This document shows, piece after piece, positions 45,189-53,285 of a stretch of 64,000 nt of DNA. The stretch covers positions 124,001 through 188,000 of the forward strand of contig JACPWC010000031.1 of the NCBI GenBank assembly GCA_016197225.1, written 5' to 3'. A program made the translations under genes and the position numbers. How positions within the stretch are numbered: position 1 is the first letter of the stretch; every line of letters begins with the position of its first letter. The notes under the pieces are model-generated. The model ran no database searches, was not told where the DNA came from, and saw only the letters and a program-made list of their open reading frames with translations. The DNA is from Chloroflexota bacterium (GTDB lineage: Bacteria; Chloroflexota; Anaerolineae; Anaerolineales; VGOW01).

Positions 45189-46630
45189 ACGACCCGGCGG
45201 CGCTGGCCCGCACCCTCAACCGGCTGGGCAACTGGCGCATGAACGTGGAGCAGCTGGCCGAAGCCAGGCAATGCCACCAGGAGGCGCTCTCCATTTTTGA
45301 GTCAGTGCAAGACAAGCGCGGCCTGGCCGAGACTCTGGACCTGTTGGGCATTGCCGCCGGGATGAGCAGTGACCCGCTTGGAACGGTAGCTTACTACGAG
45401 CGCGCGGTGGCGCTCTTCCGCGAATTGGACGACCGGGGCGGGCTGGCTTCGAGCCTGACCGTGCTGGCCCCACGCGGCGCAATTTACATGCAGAATGTCG
45501 GCGTGTGGCCAGAGTCGACTCTGGCCGGGCGCGTGCGCGACAGCGAGGCCGCCCTGCAAATTGCCTGCGACACGAACTCGCGGCCTGCCGAGACTCTGGC
45601 CCGCGCCTGGCTGGGCTTGTGCCTGGCCACCGCCGGTGAGTACGCTCGCGCCCTCGAACAGATCCAACAGGCCATCGAAATTTCAGACGAGATCGGCCAT
45701 CGCCAGTTTATGGCCATCACCCGCTGGGTGGCCGGGGCGGCGCATCTCGACCTGCTGGCCCTGCCCGCCGCCCGCGAGCATCTTGAGCAAGCTCTGAAGT
45801 TTGCCCGCGAGAGCAGTGCCATTCACTGGGTGCGCATCGCCGCCGCCTTTCTGGCTTCGCTTCACATCTCGCAAAACGAATTGGCGAAAGCGGAAACGAT
45901 TCTCAAAGAAGCGTTCACGCCTGACACGCCGATGATTGGCATCGGCCAGCGCCACGCCTGGGCAACTTACGCCGAACTGGCGCTGGCTCAGGGCAGGGCT
46001 GACGAAGCGTTGCGAGTCGTCGAAATGTTGATTGACTCGGCTACCGGCATCGAAGTTCAGGGCGAGCACGCTATCCCGCGCTTCGGCCTGGCGCGGGGCG
46101 AGGCGCTGGCGGCGCTGGGCCGAACCGAAGAAGCCGAGATCGTCCTCCAGGCCGCGCGCGAGACGGCGCTGAAGCACGAGGCCCGCCCGATGTTGTGGCG
46201 GCTCCACGCCGCCCTCAGCCGGTTTTATCGGAGTCAGGGACGAGGCGAGGAATCGGAACGGGAAGGGGAGGCGGCCAAAACGTTGATCGAAGGGTTGTCC
46301 GCCAACCTGCCCGTTGAGCCGATTCGTGATCAATTCCTGAGTCGCGCTCTGATCATGATTCCATCATTGCCAACACCGTCGCCGCGTCAACTTGCGAAGA
46401 AAGAGTTCGGCGGGCTGACGGGCCGCGAGCGCGAGGTGGCAACGCTGGTGGCGCAAGGGAAATCCAACCGGGCCATCGCCGACGAACTGGTGGTGAGCGA
46501 GCGGACGGTGGAGAAGCACGTGGAAAACGCACTCGCCAAGCTGGGCTTTGCTTCGCGGGCGCAGTTGGCGGCCTGGGCGGTGGAAAGAAGGTTGAGCACT
46601 CTGTCAGGCGATGATAGGGTGACAAGATGA
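45131..46630 (+). CDS. AAA-TPR-LuxR transcriptional regulator, C-terminal part (frame broken)
   Basis: About 499 codons in frame -1 relative to the first part; coding homology resumes at DYEQTGLYFQRALEAARALN (45131) without an own RBS; the first ATG in frame is 45239. TPR-like helical pairs follow (LARTLNRLGNWRMNVEQLAE, ETLARAWLGLCLATAGEYAR), then a LuxR helix-turn-helix: LTGREREVATLVAQGKSNRA with IADELVVSERTVEKHVEN. The intact protein would be about 953 aa, a normal length for MalT-like activators. The last residues (DDRVTR) and stop come from a GTGACAAGATGA repeat. Confidence 0.8.
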   Translation, partial: DYEQTGLYFQRALEAARALNDPAALARTLNRLGNWRMNVEQLAEARQCHQEALSIFESVQDKRGLAETLDLLGIAAGMSSDPLGTVAYYERAVALFRELDDRGGLASSLTVLAPRGAIYMQNVGVWPESTLAGRVRDSEAALQIACDTNSRPAETLARAWLGLCLATAGEYARALEQIQQAIEISDEIGHRQFMAITRWVAGAAHLDLLALPAAREHLEQALKFARESSAIHWVRIAAAFLASLHISQNELAKAETILKEAFTPDTPMIGIGQRHAWATYAELALAQGRADEALRVVEMLIDSATGIEVQGEHAIPRFGLARGEALAALGRTEEAEIVLQAARETALKHEARPMLWRLHAALSRFYRSQGRGEESEREGEAAKTLIEGLSANLPVEPIRDQFLSRALIMIPSLPTPSPRQLAKKEFGGLTGREREVATLVAQGKSNRAIADELVVSERTVEKHVENALAKLGFASRAQLAAWAVERRLSTLSGDDRVTR

Positions 46631-46699
46631 CAAGATGAAGGGATGGCAAGATGAAGCCCGCAGGCCTTACTTCACCTTGTCATCGTGTCATCTTGTCAC
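46619..46699. repeat. GTGACAAGATGA palindromic repeat at the end of the regulator gene
   Basis: GTGACAAGATGACAAGATGA at the left and TCACCTTGTCATC / GTGTCATCTTGTCAC at the right pair with each other. It supplies the stop codon of the upstream gene. Confidence 0.7.
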
Positions 46700-46829
46700 G
46701 AAATCTACGTGCTACTCAACTACAAACCTTCGTACTTTCCCCCATGTCTCGCAAGCCGTAATCCTGTAGAGTGTGGGCAGTTCGGCAAACCCAAAACATC
46801 CGCTGAACATCACTCAAGGAGACTATCTC

Positions 46830-47246
46830 ATGTCAAACACAGACCTGCGAGCCTTTGCTCAACAATACTTCAAGTATCTGGATCGCCGCGACCTGGACGG
46901 GTTGGACTCGGCCCTGGCCCCAAACGTGAAGTTTCACGGCTTCGGCCCTCAGCCCCTCGACCGGGCCGGGACGCGAGCGACAATGACCGGGTTCTACACC
47001 GCCTTCCCGGATTCGCGCATGCCTTACGAGGCGATTATCGTTGATGGGGATCTCGTCGCCATCCAGCACAGCTTCCGGGGCACGCACCAAGCCGAATTTC
47101 AGGGCGTCCCAGCGAGCGGCAAACCGGTGGTTGTTCATGCCATCGTCATGCTCAAAGTACAGAACGGCAAAGTCGTGGAAGCCTGGCTCAACGCCGACAT
47201 CCTCGGCCTGCTGACGCAGATCGGCGCGATCCCGATGCCGGCGTAA
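46830..47246 (+). CDS. SnoaL-like/NTF2-fold protein 1
   Basis: 138 aa from ATG 46830 (AAGGAGA as RBS). Small alpha+beta barrel: FAQQYFKYLDRRDLDGLDSA, FYTAFPDSRMPYEAIIVDGD, VVVHAIVMLKVQNGKVVEAW, the usual pattern of SnoaL-like polyketide-cyclase/isomerase-fold proteins. Catalytic role unknown; such folds act as small-molecule isomerases, hydrolases or binding proteins. First of three tandem paralogs that lead into a nitrilase gene. Confidence 0.85.
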   Translation: MSNTDLRAFAQQYFKYLDRRDLDGLDSALAPNVKFHGFGPQPLDRAGTRATMTGFYTAFPDSRMPYEAIIVDGDLVAIQHSFRGTHQAEFQGVPASGKPVVVHAIVMLKVQNGKVVEAWLNADILGLLTQIGAIPMPA

Positions 47247-47272
47247 AACGTATTTCGTATTGCGTGTTCCGT
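47247..47272. repeat. CGTATTTCGTATTGCG spacer repeat
   Basis: Directly after the stop codon of SnoaL-like gene 1; the sister copy CGTATTCCGTATTGCG follows gene 2 at 47733-47759, and both match the palindrome at 1484-1530. Confidence 0.65.
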
Positions 47273-47309
47273 CGGGGCCATTAGCGTTGCATACCACGAG
47301 GAGCCTGCC

Positions 47310-47732
47310 ATGTCACTCGAAGCCAACAAAGCCATCGTCCGCCGTTATCAGGCGTTGTATAACGCCAATGATCTCGACGCGCTGGGCGACATTGTCGCTG
47401 TTGACGTTGTGAGCCACAAGACTCTCCCCGGTCTGCCGCCCGGCCTGGAAGGCGGCAAGTTCGCGCATCGCGGAACCGTTGCCGCCATCCCCGATTTGAA
47501 CTACTCAATTGAGGATTTGATTGCAGAGGGTGACAAGGTGGTGATGCGCTGGACAATGACCGGCACACATAGCGCCGCGCCCTTCATGGGCCTGCCGCCC
47601 ACCGGAAACAGTCTCCGGGTGAGCGGGATCAGCATCTTCCGCCTTGCCAACGGCAAGATCGTGGAGCATTGGGCCGAGCCGGACGGCGTGACCTTTATGC
47701 AGCAACTCGGCCTGATGCCTGCGCCGGCGTAA
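47310..47732 (+). CDS. SnoaL-like/NTF2-fold protein 2
   Basis: 140 aa; ACGAGGAGCC before the ATG. MSLEANKAIVRRYQALYNAN, LNYSIEDLIAEGDKVVMRWT and RVSGISIFRLANGKIVEHWA identify a SnoaL-like 'ester cyclase' type protein. Closely related to gene 3 (MSLETNKTIVRKYQEAYNTN), so one arose from the other by tandem duplication. No signal peptide; cytosolic. Confidence 0.87.
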   Translation: MSLEANKAIVRRYQALYNANDLDALGDIVAVDVVSHKTLPGLPPGLEGGKFAHRGTVAAIPDLNYSIEDLIAEGDKVVMRWTMTGTHSAAPFMGLPPTGNSLRVSGISIFRLANGKIVEHWAEPDGVTFMQQLGLMPAPA

Positions 47733-47759
47733 AACGTATTCCGTATTGCGTAGTCCGTC
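47733..47759. repeat. CGTATTCCGTATTGCG spacer repeat
   Basis: Copy of the 47247-47272 repeat, immediately after the stop of SnoaL-like gene 2. Confidence 0.65.
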
Positions 47760-47785
47760 AAGAATCTTTCAAAGGAGCTAACCTC

Positions 47786-48199
47786 ATGTCACTCGAAACC
47801 AACAAAACCATCGTTCGCAAGTATCAAGAGGCTTATAACACCAATAATCTTGACGCGCTCGACGATGTTGTGGCCGCCGACATCCAGACCCCGGCCATGT
47901 TGCCCGGCTTCCCGCCCGGCCTCGAGGGACTCAAGCAACTCCACAGACTCACGGTGGATGCCTGGCCCGATCAGAAGGTGACAATTGAAGACCTGATCGC
48001 CGAGGGCGACCGGGTGGCGGCCCGGGTCACCGTGTCGGCTACCCCGGCGAAAGACGCCTTCGGGGTTCCGGCCAACGGCAAGTCGTTCCGAATCTCCGGC
48101 CAGTATATCGTCCGCATCCAAAACGGCAAGATCGTAGAACACTTCGGCGTGGAAGACGCCATTGGCATTATGCAACAGATGGGCGCGATGCCCGCGTAG
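47786..48199 (+). CDS. SnoaL-like/NTF2-fold protein 3
   Basis: 137 aa from ATG 47786 (AAAGGAGC as RBS; the longer frame runs through gene 2's end). MSLETNKTIVRKYQEAYNTN, VTIEDLIAEGDRVAARVTVS and YIVRIQNGKIVEHFGVEDAI are paralogous to gene 2. Its stop lies 2 bp before the nitrilase ATG, so translation of the two is probably coupled and the SnoaL-like protein may act on a product or substrate of the nitrilase (inference). Confidence 0.87.
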   Translation: MSLETNKTIVRKYQEAYNTNNLDALDDVVAADIQTPAMLPGFPPGLEGLKQLHRLTVDAWPDQKVTIEDLIAEGDRVAARVTVSATPAKDAFGVPANGKSFRISGQYIVRIQNGKIVEHFGVEDAIGIMQQMGAMPA

Positions 48200-48201
48200 C
48201 C

Positions 48202-49197
48202 ATGCACACCGCCGACGCGCCTTTCATCGTCGCCGCCGCCCAAGCCTCGCCGGTTTTTCTCGACCGGGCGGCCACGACAGAAAAAGCCTGCGAGTTGATC
48301 GTAGACGCGGGCCGGGCTGGGGCGCGGTTGATCGTCTTCCCCGAATCGTTCATCCCGGCTTACCCAGACTGGGTGTGGGCCGTGCCGCCAGGTGAAGAAC
48401 GTTTACTCAACGAGTTGTACGCCGAGTTCCTCAACAACTCGTTGGCGGTTCCCGGCCCGGACACTGATCAACTCTGCCGCGCCGCACAACGGGCGAAGAT
48501 TCACGTCGTCATGGGCCTGAGCGAACGCAACACCGAGGCCAGCGGAGCGAGCCTGTACAATTCTTTGCTCTACATTGACGCGCAGGGAAACATCATGGGC
48601 AAGCATCGCAAGCTGGTGCCAACCGGCGGCGAGCGTCTTGTCTGGGCGCAGGGCGACGGCAGTACGCTGGATGTTTACGACACGCCCTTCGGCAAGCTGG
48701 GCGGCCTGATCTGCTGGGAGAACTACATGCCGCTGGCGCGTTACGCGCTCTACGCCTGGGGCGCGCAGATTTATGTGGCCGCCACCTGGGATCGCGGCGA
48801 ACCCTGGCTCTCCACTTTGCGCCACATCGCCAAAGAAGGCCGCGTCTACGTGATTGGCTGTGGCATGGCTTTGCGCCAGTCCGACATCCCGGAGCGATTT
48901 GAGTTCAAAGGGCGGTTTTATCAAAACGTGGGCGAATGGATCAACGCCGGGGACAGCGCCATCCTGAATCCCGAAGGCGAATTCATCGCCGGGCCGGTCC
49001 GCGAGAAAGAGGAAATTTTATACGCGACGGTTCACCCGGCGCAGATGCGCGGGCCTAAGTGGATGCTGGACGTGGCCGGACACTACGCCCGCCCGGACGT
49101 GTTCCAACTCACCGTCAATCGTGAACCGCGATCATTGATCCAGGTAAGAGAGGAAGGTGCGCCAGAGAATACGCCGGTTCAGGAGTGGGGGATTTGA
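48202..49197 (+). CDS. nitrilase/cyanide hydratase-type carbon-nitrogen hydrolase
   Basis: 331 aa. Converts nitriles to carboxylate and ammonia. The Glu-Lys-Cys triad is intact: Glu48 in VFPESFIPAYPDW, Lys137 in KHRKLVPTGGERLVW, Cys171 in GGLICWENYMPLARYALY. The 'ICWENYMPLAR' context and 'PAYPDWVW' put it with true (branch 1) nitrilases and not with amidases. Length normal. Tightly spaced after SnoaL-like gene 3, last gene of that rightward operon. Confidence 0.93.
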   Translation: MHTADAPFIVAAAQASPVFLDRAATTEKACELIVDAGRAGARLIVFPESFIPAYPDWVWAVPPGEERLLNELYAEFLNNSLAVPGPDTDQLCRAAQRAKIHVVMGLSERNTEASGASLYNSLLYIDAQGNIMGKHRKLVPTGGERLVWAQGDGSTLDVYDTPFGKLGGLICWENYMPLARYALYAWGAQIYVAATWDRGEPWLSTLRHIAKEGRVYVIGCGMALRQSDIPERFEFKGRFYQNVGEWINAGDSAILNPEGEFIAGPVREKEEILYATVHPAQMRGPKWMLDVAGHYARPDVFQLTVNREPRSLIQVREEGAPENTPVQEWGI

Positions 49198-49258
49198 GGC
49201 CACCCCGCAACTCTACTTGACTGGCCATCGTCCGGAAAAGGTGTCTGCGCGATTTGTA

Positions 49259-51820
49259 TTACGGGGCAATCGTGACGTTGACCGCAAATTCTGAGGTGTT
49301 GCCGCTAGCATCAATGGCAATGGCGGTGAGCTGGCTGCCAGACGCCACGTTAACAGGCGACAAGGTGCGGTCGAACGCGACCGCGCTTAGATCTTGGGAG
49401 CCCGCAGGAGTCGTACCAACAATAATGGATTGGAGGAAAGTCCGGCCTTCACCATTGATGCCCGCCGCGCCATCGCTCACGTAGAACTCAACCGTTGTAT
49501 TAGGCCGGGCCTCGCCAATGACGCGCAGGGAGACACCCGCAATAACAATATTTGCCGATTGGATCACCGGGAAATTAAGGAGGTCGTTCGCGCCAGTGTC
49601 AATATCACCTGAGTCGTTGGCCGTTACTCCGCCGGGGATCAAATCAATGCCCAACCCGGCGTTGGAGAAGAAAGAGTTCCGCTGGATAGTATTCTGAACG
49701 GAGGCATCCACTTCCACGCCATCGGCGTTGAAGGCAATGATGTTGCAGGCCCCAGTGCAAGGCCCGCCAGACGTCGTGCTGGTTGTGCCGCCAATCAGAT
49801 TGTTGTCAGCCCCGTCCCGGATCCGGATGCCTTCGCCGCTGTTGCCCAAGTTGCCTGTGCCCGCCGCATCCGTGCCAATGTAATTCCCTTGCATCGTATT
49901 GCCATCCGAAGTGGGGCCAGTGATCCTGATGCCATTGTCGCCGTTGCCGGAGATGAGGTTGCGCTGGGCGTCGGTTGTGCCGCCGATGGTGTTGCTGGGC
50001 GAGTCCTGAATCGTCAAGCCGATGTTGGTATTGCCCCGATCAACCGTGCCCGTCACATCCGTGCCAATGTAATTCCCCTGAACCACGTTGTTGCCATTGG
50101 TTTTCAACACGATCCCCTCTGCAAAACGGTTGATGACCAGACCGCGCACGATGCTGGAACCGGCGGTGATCTCCAGCCCGGTGCTACCTGGTGCCGCTGA
50201 ACCGTCGAGTTCGACGATGGGCGAGCCAACAAAACCCGCCTGAGTCGTGCCATCAATCGTCAGCGGGTCGGCAATGATGGGCAGGGTCGTGACCGGTTGA
50301 ATGCTGTAAGGCGCGCCGCCGGTGAGGGCAAACCGCACTGCGTCGGTTCCGGCAATGGCGTTGGCGTTTGAAATGACCTGCCGCAGTGAGCCTTGCCCCG
50401 AGTCGCTAGTGTTGACCAGGGCGAAATAAGAGAAGCCGAAGTCTACGCCGGTGACGTTGACCGCGCCGACGATGACGGTGACGTTGGTGTCGCCAACTCC
50501 GCCGCCCTGGGCCGTGCCAGTGTCGTCTACCGTTGTGCTGTTGCCGCCCAGAGCGCCCGCGCCGCCGTTGCCGGTCGTGCCGTCGCTTTCAAAAGTTTGC
50601 TCCGGGCGGGCGCTGGTGAAGCCGGGATTGAAGGTGCCGTTTGGCGGTGTGTCGGCATCGCCGAGCGAGGCGGTGACCACACGCACGGTGTAAGTTGTGC
50701 CCGGGTTGACGCCCAAAGTGTAATTGCCTGTTCCATCGGTGTTTGCGAAGGTGATAAACGTTGTTCCCGTGCTATCGTAGAGTTCAACCCGCGCGATTGG
50801 CATGCCAACGTCCGGCGCGGCGAAGGCTGAACCGTTGCCGCCGGTGTAATTCACGTCTTCAAATACCCGGCCAGAGAGCGTCAGAGGCGGCGTCGCCGTG
50901 AAGGTGGGCGTGTCGGTTGGCGTGTTGGTCGGCGTAAACGTAGCTGTGTTGGTGGGCGTGGCGGTGGCCGTGTTCGTGGATGTGAATGTGGCCGTGTTGG
51001 TCGGCGTGCTTGTGAATGTGTTGGTCGCGGTAGCGGACGGCGTGCGAGTGTGGGTTGGCGTAAAGGTGCGGGTGAAGGTGGCTGTAGGTGTAAACGTGCG
51101 GGTCGGCGTGTTGGTGCGCGTGAGCGTGGGCGTGTGGGTGCGGGTGAAAGTGGGCGAGGCGGTGAACGTCCGCGACGGCGTGGGGGTTCGGCTAGGCGTG
51201 CGGGTCGGGGTTCGGGTGGCCGTGCCAGTGGCGGTGAATGTGCGACTCGGCGTGCGCGAGAGAGTCGGGCTTGGGGTGAAGGTGCGCGTCGGCGTGCTAG
51301 TGAAGGTGCGCGTTGCGGTGGCAGTGGGCCGGGTGGGGGTGAAGGTGGGGCTGGCCGTGGCCGACCCGGAGAGGGTGGGGCTGGGCAAAAGGTTCAGGGT
51401 GGCTGTGGCGGTCACCCCGTTCGAAGCGATGGCCGTGCCGGTTGCATTATCCGCCGCAGAGGTGGGCGTCAACAGAAACGCCTCTTCTTTCACAATGTCC
51501 AGCGGCAGGCTTTCGCCGGTTTCGGCATTAGCCTGTTCGTCGCGCTGAATTTCTTCGATGATGTTGGAGTTGATGGAGGCGTTGAGGACGAAGGGCCAGG
51601 GTTTGTAATCCGCTTCGAGTTTGGAGCGCGTGTCGGCCAGGGCCGGGGGCGTAGCGCCGAGCAGGGCCAACTGGCTGCACCCGAAGAGGAACAGGAGCAG
51701 GACAGGCACGATGATGAACCAGCGCGCGAGGCCGCGCAGTTGTTCCTGCGTGCGCGGGTTGTTCAGCCTGGCAAACCAGTCGCGTTCTTCCTGAGGCTCG
51801 TTCTCTGGCTCGTACTCCAT
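49259..51820 (-). CDS. surface-exposed TPT-rich beta-helix protein (CSLREA/SdrD-B type)
   Basis: 853 aa. Cytoplasmic acidic N-terminus, one membrane helix (about 35-58, [17 protein letters not shown]), a region to 120, then a long low-complexity linker (about 140-310) of TFT/TPT/TRT units. C-terminal to it an SdrD B-like beta domain ([31 protein letters not shown]), a CSLREA-type segment ([20 protein letters not shown]) and a right-handed parallel beta-helix with [10 protein letters not shown] and repeated [20 protein letters not shown] turns. Probably a surface adhesin or polysaccharide-interacting protein. RBS region TTAGGACACT. Confidence 0.85.
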   Translation of the reverse strand: MEYEPENEPQEERDWFARLNNPRTQEQLRGLARWFIIVPVLLLFLFGCSQLALLGATPPALADTRSKLEADYKPWPFVLNASINSNIIEEIQRDEQANAETGESLPLDIVKEEAFLLTPTSAADNATGTAIASNGVTATATLNLLPSPTLSGSATASPTFTPTRPTATATRTFTSTPTRTFTPSPTLSRTPSRTFTATGTATRTPTRTPSRTPTPSRTFTASPTFTRTHTPTLTRTNTPTRTFTPTATFTRTFTPTHTRTPSATATNTFTSTPTNTATFTSTNTATATPTNTATFTPTNTPTDTPTFTATPPLTLSGRVFEDVNYTGGNGSAFAAPDVGMPIARVELYDSTGTTFITFANTDGTGNYTLGVNPGTTYTVRVVTASLGDADTPPNGTFNPGFTSARPEQTFESDGTTGNGGAGALGGNSTTVDDTGTAQGGGVGDTNVTVIVGAVNVTGVDFGFSYFALVNTSDSGQGSLRQVISNANAIAGTDAVRFALTGGAPYSIQPVTTLPIIADPLTIDGTTQAGFVGSPIVELDGSAAPGSTGLEITAGSSIVRGLVINRFAEGIVLKTNGNNVVQGNYIGTDVTGTVDRGNTNIGLTIQDSPSNTIGGTTDAQRNLISGNGDNGIRITGPTSDGNTMQGNYIGTDAAGTGNLGNSGEGIRIRDGADNNLIGGTTSTTSGGPCTGACNIIAFNADGVEVDASVQNTIQRNSFFSNAGLGIDLIPGGVTANDSGDIDTGANDLLNFPVIQSANIVIAGVSLRVIGEARPNTTVEFYVSDGAAGINGEGRTFLQSIIVGTTPAGSQDLSAVAFDRTLSPVNVASGSQLTAIAIDASGNTSEFAVNVTIAP

Positions 51821-51832
51821 AGTGTCCTAAGC

Positions 51833-53275
51833 TTACTTCGCAATGGCCGGCAGGCAAATAGCAATTGCGGTTCCCACCGGTTCCTTGCCCCGCACCCACA
51901 CCTGGCCGCCTACGCCGTTGACAATAGCCGAAACCACAGCCAGGTCGGGCCAGGCGGCAGGGGTAGTGGTGGCCGGGCCGCCCAGTGTTTTCGTCACCCG
52001 GCGGACAGGGTCGGTAGTTTTGGGCATCACGCCCTCGGTCGTTACGTCAATCCATACCTGGCCCTGGTGGTGGTTCACCGAAATTCGCAAAGCCCGGCCC
52101 GGTTCGGCCCTGGCCCGGCTCGCCATTTGGTCGAGCAATTGTTGCAGAAGCCGGAACACCAGTTCGCGGTCGGCGTAAACCATTGGCACATTTTCGCCGA
52201 TGATGATGTTGAGGCGCAGGGCTTTGTCCTGAAGCAAAGTCTTGTTGGCTGTCTGCGCCCACTCCTGAACCAGGTCGGCCACGTTGAGCGAAACGGGCTG
52301 GATGCCGATCCCGGCTTCCACCCGGGCCATGATCAGCAAATCGTCAATCCATTTTTGAATCTGGCTCAATACTTTCGCCAGGCTGAAAAGAGTCTTGTTG
52401 AAGCGCTCCGACTTGCCCTCGTTCATCTGATTCAGCTCGACGACGCCGGCCAGAGCTTGCACCAGCGGGAGTTGAATTTTGTTGGCCGCCTCGGTCAGGA
52501 GTCGCATCTGAAGTTCGTCGAGCCGTTTAAGGTGGGTGATGTCGCTCAACACCATCACCCAGCCCTCGGTTTTGCCGTCACTGCCGGGGAGCGGAGTGAG
52601 GTTCACCAGCCGCACCGAGTTTCCGGCCCAGGGCACTTCCACCACCGCCGGTTGCTGGCCGCCGACTGTCTGCCAGTTCGACACCAGCGTCGCCAGCGAG
52701 CGCGGAAGATTAGGCAGGGCGCTGGCCCCAACCAGGTTATCGCGGCCCAGGAGTTGGGCGGCGGCGGGGTTGATGACGGTGACGACGCCCTGCGCGTCGG
52801 CGGCGATGATGGCGTCGCCGGTGGTGGCGATGAGGGCTTGCAGGCGTTTGGCCTCGGCCAGCAATTGGTTTTGCAGACTCTCGCGTTCCTGGCGAAGCCG
52901 CCGGTAGTCGGCGGCCCGGCCAACGGCCATCGAAAGCTCGTTGTTGTTGGCCAGCGGCTTGAGCAAATAATCGTAAGCGCCGTTTTCGCGCAGAGCGGCA
53001 ATGGCCGTTTCAATAGTATCGTTGGCGCTGATGACGACGACTTCAATCTCCGGATCGTGGCCGCGAGCGTAGCGCAACAACTCCAGGCCGCCCATCTCTG
53101 GCATTGTCAGATCAGTGACCAGCACCGCAAACGGGCCGTTGGCCTGCAAGACCTTCATGGCTTCAATCCCGTTGGCCGCGCTCTCCACCTCGTAACCCCG
53201 CCGACTCAGATGAGAGATCATGAACTCGCGAAAATCCTTCTCGTCGTCAACGACCAGAACCCGTTCCTCAGTCAC
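51833..53275 (-). CDS. response regulator - PAS - degenerate histidine kinase fusion
   Basis: 480 aa from GTG 53275 (TTAAAGGAGAGCGA as RBS; the longer ATG frame overlaps the upstream kinase). Receiver domain: Asp10/Asp11, phospho-acceptor Asp55 (VLVTDLTMPE), Ser83, Lys106 (LLKPL). A PAS domain follows (about 141-250). The dimerisation helix reads LTEAANKIQLPL: the position of the phospho-His is Asn265. The ATPase-like domain lacks the N-box Asn (QQLLDQMA). It therefore looks like a pseudokinase output controlled by phosphorylation of the receiver. Encoded 10 bp after the sensor kinase. Confidence 0.85.
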   Translation of the reverse strand: MTEERVLVVDDEKDFREFMISHLSRRGYEVESAANGIEAMKVLQANGPFAVLVTDLTMPEMGGLELLRYARGHDPEIEVVVISANDTIETAIAALRENGAYDYLLKPLANNNELSMAVGRAADYRRLRQERESLQNQLLAEAKRLQALIATTGDAIIAADAQGVVTVINPAAAQLLGRDNLVGASALPNLPRSLATLVSNWQTVGGQQPAVVEVPWAGNSVRLVNLTPLPGSDGKTEGWVMVLSDITHLKRLDELQMRLLTEAANKIQLPLVQALAGVVELNQMNEGKSERFNKTLFSLAKVLSQIQKWIDDLLIMARVEAGIGIQPVSLNVADLVQEWAQTANKTLLQDKALRLNIIIGENVPMVYADRELVFRLLQQLLDQMASRARAEPGRALRISVNHHQGQVWIDVTTEGVMPKTTDPVRRVTKTLGGPATTTPAAWPDLAVVSAIVNGVGGQVWVRGKEPVGTAIAICLPAIAK

Positions 53276-53285
53276 TCGCTCTCCT

